Source: Actinoplanes cyaneus (GTDB lineage Bacteria; Actinomycetota; Actinomycetes; Mycobacteriales; Micromonosporaceae). Taken from it: 64,000 bases of DNA. Shown in pieces: positions 58,953 through 64,000 of the stretch (within the stretch, counting starts at the first letter, position 1; the number at the start of each line of letters is the position of its first letter). Below the pieces are notes generated by a model, which was not told the DNA's origin, made no database searches, and was given only the letters and a program-made list of their open reading frames with translations. The position numbers were made by a program, and so were the translations under genes. The stretch covers positions 1-64,000 of the forward strand of contig NZ_BOMH01000024.1 in NCBI RefSeq assembly GCF_016862095.1. The letters run 5' to 3'.

Positions 58953-59845
58953 CAGCTCTCCTCCTTGCCGCGAAGCCCACGGAACTGGGCGATGTTGAGG
59001 ACCAGCAGCGCGAGGAGCACCAGGATCGACAGCGCCGCGGCACGTCCCAGGTTGTTCTGTCCCTGGAAGGCCATGTTGTAGATGAGCTGGACGATGGTGA
59101 TCGTGCTGTTGTCCGGCCCGCCCTTGGTGAGGATGAAGAACTGGTCGAACGCCAGCAGCGACCCGGTGACGCAGAGGATCGTGCACAGTGCCAGCGACGA
59201 CCGGATCAACGGCACCGTGACGTGCCAGAACGTCTGGAACCGTCCGGCACCGTCGAGGCGGGCCGCCTCGTAGACGTCGCCGGGAATGCCCTGCAGCCCG
59301 ACCAGCAGCAGGAGCATGTAGAAGCCGGCGTATCGCCAGACGATCAACGCCACCGTGGACCAGAGCGCCGAGCCCGGCGTGCCCAGGAACGACACCGCGC
59401 CGAACGGGCTGCTCTGCGGGGAGTAGAGCGCGTAGAACAGCAGCGACGCCGAGGCCAGGCCGAGAGCGGAGGGCACCAGGAACGACGTGCGGAGAAACCC
59501 GGTCCAGCGGGTGGACTCCTGCACCAGCAGAGCCAGGCCGAGGGCGAGCGCGAGCAGGATCACGGTCGTGACCAGGGTGTACTTGACCGTGAACCCGACA
59601 GCCGGCCAAAACAGCCGGTCGTCGAGCACGTCGGAGAAATTCTCCGGCGCGTTGATGCCCCGGTACCCCGCGAACAGTCCCCAGTCGGAGACCGCCATCC
59701 GGGCCACGATCCCGATCGGGATGACGAAGAAGATCACCACGAACACCGCTGTCGGAGCGGCGTAGGCCCAGCCCTGATGGGAGGGCCGGCGGCGCCGTAC
59801 CCGGGACAGCGTCGCCACTTCGGCCCGGCTCTGCAGCGCCGTCAC
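58952..59845 (-). CDS. sugar ABC transporter permease, MalF type
   Basis: A 297-residue CUT1 permease with six membrane segments and an EAA loop VYEAARLDGAGRFQTFWHVT. GTG 59845 overlaps the binding protein stop (GTGA). The longer frame to 60145 lies inside the binding protein gene and is rejected. Confidence 0.95.
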   Translation of the reverse strand: MTALQSRAEVATLSRVRRRRPSHQGWAYAAPTAVFVVIFFVIPIGIVARMAVSDWGLFAGYRGINAPENFSDVLDDRLFWPAVGFTVKYTLVTTVILLALALGLALLVQESTRWTGFLRTSFLVPSALGLASASLLFYALYSPQSSPFGAVSFLGTPGSALWSTVALIVWRYAGFYMLLLLVGLQGIPGDVYEAARLDGAGRFQTFWHVTVPLIRSSLALCTILCVTGSLLAFDQFFILTKGGPDNSTITIVQLIYNMAFQGQNNLGRAAALSILVLLALLVLNIAQFRGLRGKEES

Positions 59846-61140
59846 TGGCCGAGCACCTGCGACAGGGCCTGGTTGTCCTTGCCGAGCGTGCCGGTGTCGC
59901 CGTACACCTGGTCGCGCAAAAGGGTGACCCAGGGACTGCCCGGAGCGTTGTAAGCCTGCTGGAAGTTGACCGACACCGGCGTCTTGCTGTGCGGATCGGC
60001 GGCGACCTTGTTGATCGTCACCAGGCGCGGGTCCTCGGCCGCGTACCGGTTGTCGGCGAGATCGGTGCGCGAGACGCTGCTGTTGCCGGCGGCGAGCACG
60101 TCCACCTGGGCCTTGTCGGACATCAGCCAGGAAAGGAAGTTCCACGCCTGCTGGGTCTTCGTGGAGTCCTTGGAGATGCCGACGCCGTCACCGCCGACGA
60201 AGGTGGCGCCGCCGCCGCTGACGCCGGGGATCGGGGTGACGCCGACGTCGACGGTCTTCGCCGCGGTGGAAAGCAACGTCGCCGGGTACGGCATCACGCC
60301 GATCTTGCCCTGCTGGAACGCGGCGACCCAGGTCGCGCCGGTCTCGTCCTTGGCGCCGGGTGCGATGGCGCCGGCCGACTGCAGCTCGCGCCAGGTGCTG
60401 TAGACCTTCTGCGCGGCGGTCCCGTCGAGCAGCGATTGCGTGCCCTCCGGGTTCATCACCTCCTCGCCGGAGGCCCAGACCATCGGGAACCAGGTGAAGA
60501 CGTTGCAGCCACCGCAGTTGCCGCCGAAGTAGGTGCCGTAGGTGTCCTTTCTGTTCAGTTTCTGCACGGCCAGGGCCTGCGCCCTGAACTCGTCAAGGGT
60601 CGTGGGCCCCTTCTCCGGGTCGAGGCCGGCCTCCCGGTAGAGCTTCTTGTTCCAGAACATCACCGAGAGGTCGAGGACGAACGGCATCACGTACTTCTTG
60701 CCCTCGTAGGTGCCGGCCCGCAGGTGCCCCTGGTTGATCTTGTCGGCGTAGGGCAGTTTCGCGATGCTGTCGGTCAGGTCGGCGAAAAGCCCCGCCTTCG
60801 TCCAGTTCGGCACGTAGACGATGTCCGCCGCGAACAGGTCGGGTAGCTGGCTGCTGCCGGCCGCGGCGCCGACCTTGGCAACGTAGTCGTCGTTCGGGAC
60901 GATGGTCAGCTTCACCTGGTTGCGGTGCGTCTTGTTGTACGCCTCGACCAGCGCTTTCGCCTGCAGTTCCAGCGGCGCCCTGGTCCACAGGGTCAGCGCC
61001 GCGCCGTCGTCGACGCCGTCGGCGCCCGCGGCGGTCGGCGCCTCGGCCTTGGTGCCGCCACCACCGCAGGCGGCCATCGCCACCGTCAGCCCGATCGCGG
61101 CGGCACCGGCGATGGCCCGCCGCACTATCCGGGTACGCAA
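59842..61140 (-). CDS. carbohydrate ABC transporter substrate-binding lipoprotein
   Basis: A 432-residue lipoprotein: basic start, hydrophobic segment and lipobox VAMAAC followed by a Gly run. The SBP_bac_1 fold has VMFWNKKLYREAGLDPEKGP and WNFLSWLMSDKAQ. The TTG start at 61140 is chosen because GGGAGG lies just before it and the signal peptide follows directly; no ATG fits. In context the ligand is a beta-L-arabino-oligosaccharide. Confidence 0.92.
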   Translation of the reverse strand: MRTRIVRRAIAGAAAIGLTVAMAACGGGGTKAEAPTAAGADGVDDGAALTLWTRAPLELQAKALVEAYNKTHRNQVKLTIVPNDDYVAKVGAAAGSSQLPDLFAADIVYVPNWTKAGLFADLTDSIAKLPYADKINQGHLRAGTYEGKKYVMPFVLDLSVMFWNKKLYREAGLDPEKGPTTLDEFRAQALAVQKLNRKDTYGTYFGGNCGGCNVFTWFPMVWASGEEVMNPEGTQSLLDGTAAQKVYSTWRELQSAGAIAPGAKDETGATWVAAFQQGKIGVMPYPATLLSTAAKTVDVGVTPIPGVSGGGATFVGGDGVGISKDSTKTQQAWNFLSWLMSDKAQVDVLAAGNSSVSRTDLADNRYAAEDPRLVTINKVAADPHSKTPVSVNFQQAYNAPGSPWVTLLRDQVYGDTGTLGKDNQALSQVLGQ

Positions 61141-61194
61141 AACAGCCTCCCAGTCAGGAGTTTTCGGAGTTTCGGTACTGGTATGTTTCAATGA

Positions 61195-61217
61195 GCCTCC
61201 TCCTTGAAAGAGGAGGC
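61195..61217. other. hairpin in the divergent promoter region
   Basis: GCCTCCTC (61195-61202) and GAGGAGGC (61210-61217) form a perfect 8-base stem with a 7-base loop in the gap between the binding protein and LacI starts. It may be a transcript leader structure; the function is not known. Confidence 0.4.
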
Positions 61218-61262
61218 GATGAACAGCGAGAAATACGCGAGTCGAAGAATTCTCCGACTTGC

Positions 61263-61276
61263 CGAAAACGTTTTCG
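61263..61276. promoter_or_regulatory. LacI-family operator
   Basis: CGAAAACGTTTTCG is a perfect 14-base palindrome with the central CG of LacI/GalR sites, 26 bases before the LacI gene and 122 before the importer operon. It probably controls both. Confidence 0.75.
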
Positions 61277-61301
61277 AGAACGTAATACGGAGGAAAAACC
61301 G

Positions 61302-62336
61302 TTGTCAAGAGCTTCGATGGAGTCGGAACCGGCGCAGAGCGCCAACCGCGCCGTGACACTGCGTGATGTCGCGAAGCTGGCCGGCGTCTCGATCGCGACC
61401 GCCTCGAAGGCGCTGAACAACCAGCCGCAGGTCCGGGCGGAGACCCGGGCCCGGGTGATCCGGGCGGCCGAGCAGTTGTCGTTCTCGCCGAACACCCTCG
61501 CCCAGGGTCTGATCACCCAACGTAGCGGGACGGTGGGGCTGCTGACGTCCGACCTGGAGGGACGTTTCTCGATACCGATCCTGATGGGCGCCGAGGACGC
61601 CTTCGGCTCGGACCAGACCTCGGTCTTCCTCTGCGACGCGCGCGGCGACGCGGTCCGGGAGAAGCATCACCTGCGCGCGCTGCTGTCCCGGCGGGTGGAC
61701 GGGCTGATCGTGGTGGGGGCGCGGCCGGACGCGCGGGCCTCGCTCGGGCGCGACCTGCCGGTGCCGGTGATCTACGCCTACTCCCCCTCGGCGGACCCGG
61801 ACGACCTCTCCCTGGTCACCGACAACGTGGGCGGCGGGCGGCTCGCCGTCGACCACCTGATCCGGCACGGGCGCCGCAGGATCGCCCACATCACCGGCGA
61901 CGAGACCTACGGCGCCGCGCAGGACCGCGCCCGCGGAGCGCTGGAGCGACTGGGCGAGGAGGGGCTGGCGCTCGCCGGCGAGCAGGTGTGGTTCGGGTCG
62001 TGGTCGGAGGCGTGGGGCCGGGGTGCGACGCGGATGGTCCTGCAGCGCACCCCCGATGTCGACGCGATCTTCGCCGGGTCGGACGAGATCGCGCGGGGCG
62101 TCCTCGACACGCTGCACCAGGAGAACCTCGACGTGCCCGGGAAGGTGGCGGTGATCGGTTTCGACAACTGGAACATTCTTGCCGCCAACGCGCGGCCGCC
62201 GCTGTCGACGGTGGACATGAACCTGGAGCAGCTGGGGCGGCTGGCGGCGCAGCGCCTGTTCGCGGCCATCGACGGCACCCTGGAGGGCGGCGTGGAGACG
62301 GTCGGCTGCCGCCTGGTGATCCGCGAGTCCTCCTGA
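61302..62336 (+). CDS. LacI-family transcriptional regulator of the arabinoside operon
   Basis: A 344-residue LacI/GalR repressor. The HTH is VTLRDVAKLAGVSIATASKA with hinge SPNTLAQGL; the sugar-binding core has GTVGLLTSDLEGRFSIPILM and VAVIGFDNWNILAANARPPL. It is divergent from the importer/GH127 operon and has the palindrome at 61263 in its promoter, so it is the operon-specific repressor. TTG 61302 is preferred (GGAGG eight bases upstream); ATG 61317 is the alternative. Confidence 0.94.
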   Translation: MSRASMESEPAQSANRAVTLRDVAKLAGVSIATASKALNNQPQVRAETRARVIRAAEQLSFSPNTLAQGLITQRSGTVGLLTSDLEGRFSIPILMGAEDAFGSDQTSVFLCDARGDAVREKHHLRALLSRRVDGLIVVGARPDARASLGRDLPVPVIYAYSPSADPDDLSLVTDNVGGGRLAVDHLIRHGRRRIAHITGDETYGAAQDRARGALERLGEEGLALAGEQVWFGSWSEAWGRGATRMVLQRTPDVDAIFAGSDEIARGVLDTLHQENLDVPGKVAVIGFDNWNILAANARPPLSTVDMNLEQLGRLAAQRLFAAIDGTLEGGVETVGCRLVIRESS

Positions 62337-62526
62337 ACCCTCTTGCCGACGGGCTCGCGGCGGCGGTGTCGAGGCCGTCAACCAGAGCCGGACCCGCACT
62401 GCGGCGGCGCGGGCGGCGCCAACCCGTCACACGGCACGTTCGCCAGCGCGGATCTTGCCATCGGCGGGCCGCGCGGACCTCGGCATCAGCAAGTCGCGCT
62501 GACCTCCGGTGGCGCCGGCCGGGGCG

Positions 62527-63324
62527 TCAGGGAACCCGGGCGACGGCGACCCAGCACATGGCGTCGGCGACGCTGGTGGTGACCTCCCCGGCCGGGCGCC
62601 ACTCGACGCTGGAGACGATGCCGGGCTCGACGAGCTCCAGCCCGTCGAGGAAAGCGGCGACCTCGTCGCGGCCACGGGCCCGGTAGACGCCGTGCTCGCC
62701 GCTGTCGATGAGGGCCTGGACCTTGGCCTGGACCGCGGCCGGCAGGGTGTCGAAGGTGCCGTGGACGATCACCACGTAACTGCCCGGGGCGAGGGCCGCG
62801 ATCAGGGTGCGGACGGCCCGGTGGGCACGCTCGTCGTCGTCGACCAGGTGCAGGACGCTGCCCAGCAGCACGGCGACCGGCTCGCTGAAATCGATCACGC
62901 TGCGCACCTGCTCGTCGGCGAGGATTGCCTCGACGTCGAGCAGGTCGCCGTCGACGAACTCGGCGACGCCGTCCGGGCCGCTGAGGGTGACGCCGCGGTG
63001 CTGGACCCCGACCAGGGCGTCGTTGTCGACGTACACGATCCGGCTTGCCGGGTTTGCCTCCTGTGCGACCTCGTGCACATTGGGCGACAGCGGGCGGCCC
63101 GCGCCGATGTCGAGGATCTGGCCGATGCCCCGATCGGCGACCAGATGGCGCACCACGCGGATGACGACGGCCCGGCCCTCGCGCGCGGCGGCCATCATGT
63201 TCGGCAGCACGCCGACGATCGTCGCGGTGGACTCACGCTCCGCGGAGTAGTTGTCCTTCCCGCCCAGCCACTGGTTGTAGCGGCGCGACGTGTTGAGGCC
63301 GCTGATGTCGGGCTCCGGAGTCAT
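62527..63324 (-). CDS. DUF574 S-adenosyl methyltransferase
   Basis: A 265-residue protein of the actinobacterial DUF574 (Methyltransf_19) family: it opens NTSRRYNQWLGGKDNYSAER, then has motif I QILDIGAGRPLSPNVHEVA and the acidic end YVDNDALVGVQH. The substrate is unknown. These genes are abundant in Streptomyces and relatives and are often regulated during development. It overlaps the upstream small gene by ATGA. Confidence 0.94.
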   Translation of the reverse strand: MTPEPDISGLNTSRRYNQWLGGKDNYSAERESTATIVGVLPNMMAAAREGRAVVIRVVRHLVADRGIGQILDIGAGRPLSPNVHEVAQEANPASRIVYVDNDALVGVQHRGVTLSGPDGVAEFVDGDLLDVEAILADEQVRSVIDFSEPVAVLLGSVLHLVDDDERAHRAVRTLIAALAPGSYVVIVHGTFDTLPAAVQAKVQALIDSGEHGVYRARGRDEVAAFLDGLELVEPGIVSSVEWRPAGEVTTSVADAMCWVAVARVP

Positions 63325-63587
63325 CGCGGCACCTCACCGTGGTCGGGTAACGACTTGGCGCCACTGTAGTCGCCGCGGCTGCCGCGCGGGTGCCACGAGC
63401 ACCGGCCGGCGCCCGGTCCGGCCTGCCCGCACGGCACCGGCGGCTCAGAGGGGGACCGGCGGTTCTCGCGGCGGCGGCGTGCCTGGGCAGCGGCGAGAGC
63501 GGCGGCGGCCTGCTCGCAGAGTTCGGTGGCGTCGGCCTGCAGACGCGCGCTTGCCTCGAACAGGCTGTCCGCTTCGTGATCGGCCAT
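63321..63587 (-). CDS. small hypothetical protein coupled to the DUF574 gene
   Basis: An 88-residue protein. The first ~40 residues are a helical, alanine-rich acidic segment (SLFEASARLQADATELCEQA) and the rest is basic and disordered-looking with Pro/Gly. ATG 63587 has GAGG upstream and the end overlaps the methyltransferase start by ATGA. I do not recognise a family; the overlap is the main support that it is real. Confidence 0.6.
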   Translation of the reverse strand: MADHEADSLFEASARLQADATELCEQAAAALAAAQARRRRENRRSPSEPPVPCGQAGPGAGRCSWHPRGSRGDYSGAKSLPDHGEVPR

Positions 63588-63818
63588 GAGACCTCTTCAC
63601 CCCATCGGTACGGTACCGCGCCTCCAGCATGACGCGACCGACGCGGCAATCGACGCAAATCGGAGCGGTACGGGCAATCGGGGCGCCCCTCACGACGTAC
63701 CGGGAAAGTGAAGTTGATCTTAAGTTTGAAAACAGCCACGCCTCTGTTGATCCGCCGTGGGAGCGATCCCGTATCGATGGCCGAAGGCATGCCATGCCAT
63801 GGGGAAAGGCACAGGCCA

Positions 63819-64000
63819 ATGTATCGGTCAAAGATCAACAAGTCGCGACGCTGGCAGATCGTCGCGGTGGTCGGGGTCGCGGTGACCCTGGCCGGAATCG
63901 GACTCGGGGTGGCGTCCGCGGCGGAGACGAAGACGCCGACCGTCACCTGCCCCGACGTCAAGATCACCGTGTCGATCCCGGCACAGGCGCAGAACGAGGT
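63819..64000 (+). CDS. exported protein, N-terminal part only
   Basis: The first 60 residues are visible before the window ends. A basic start (MYRSKINKSRRW) leads to a hydrophobic segment (IVAVVGVAVTLAGIGLGVAS) and a cleavage site near ASA-AE, so it is secreted. The mature start has a single Cys in TVTCPDVKITVSIPAQAQ, which resembles a common small secreted family of Micromonosporaceae and Streptomyces of unknown function. Confidence 0.7.
   Translation, partial: MYRSKINKSRRWQIVAVVGVAVTLAGIGLGVASAAETKTPTVTCPDVKITVSIPAQAQNE

Noticed and set aside
56221..59043. A 940-residue minus-strand frame covering GH127 and extending upstream through the permease gene
   Set aside because: The part above 58140 reads the permease gene in a wrong frame; the GH127 fold begins at GTG 58140 and a normal permease gene occupies 58146-58952.
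61191..61301. Upstream ATG (61191) as start of the LacI gene
   Set aside because: It would add 37 charged residues before the HTH and run through the hairpin and operator; TTG 61302 has a strong GGAGG site.

Overview
The window is very GC-rich and has GTG and TTG starts, frequent ATGA/GTGA start-stop overlaps and twin-arginine/lipobox exports. It also carries typical actinobacterial families (DUF574 methyltransferase, PMT mannosyltransferase, STAS/HATPase protein, CGNR zinc finger, CBM2/CBM42 glycosidases). A filamentous actinomycete of the Micromonosporaceae, Actinoplanes-like, is the best inference; no rRNA is present to settle it. No tRNA, phage, insertion sequence or CRISPR array was recognised.

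Layout. 1-4.7 kb: end of an unknown gene, a methyltransferase, then a 5-oxoproline locus (MFS carrier divergent from pxpB-pxpC, closed by a FadR-type GntR regulator) with the same GntR half-site pair in front of both the carrier/pxp promoters and the regulator. 4.8-12.5 kb: LysR/EamA pair, GtrA-like membrane protein, VOC and GNAT enzymes, quinone oxidoreductase with a divergent GlxA-type regulator, and protein O-mannosyltransferase. 12.8-19.3 kb: secreted GH54/CBM42 arabinofuranosidase with its operators, STAS-HATPase regulator, membrane EEP nuclease-like protein, acyl-CoA synthetase, GNAT. 19.4-25.0 kb: FtsX-type ABC exporter with a NarL two-component system and a perfect palindrome between them. 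25.2-29.7 kb: anchored trypsin-like protease, OmpR/HK pair, ArsR remnant, C39-like peptidase.

29.9-41.0 kb is the best-defined system: a muropeptide scavenging cluster. It holds a sugar ABC importer, an AmiE-like serine hydrolase, secreted NagZ and NamZ, an ASKHA amino-sugar kinase, a MurR-type RpiR regulator and MurQ. Together they would cleave cell-wall fragments outside the cell, import MurNAc or disaccharide by ABC rather than PTS transport, phosphorylate it with the kinase, and convert MurNAc-6P to GlcNAc-6P plus lactate.

41.2-55.9 kb: lipoprotein hydrolase, CBM2 glycosidase under a perfect CebR-type operator, MalY-like lyase, DinB and CGNR proteins, DUF305 protein with a His-rich 12-residue repeat, what looks like a copper amine oxidase split over two overlapping genes, a Baeyer-Villiger-type monooxygenase with a PucR regulator, and a chemoreceptor. 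56.2-62.3 kb: a beta-L-arabinofuranosidase (GH127) operon with its own ABC importer and divergent LacI regulator at a perfect palindrome. 62.5-64 kb: DUF574 methyltransferase with a small overlapping partner, and the start of an exported protein.

The most unusual feature is the number of short tandem repeats, about ten families of 9-65 bp units, placed at or just beyond gene ends, several of them copying a gene's own start or stop region.
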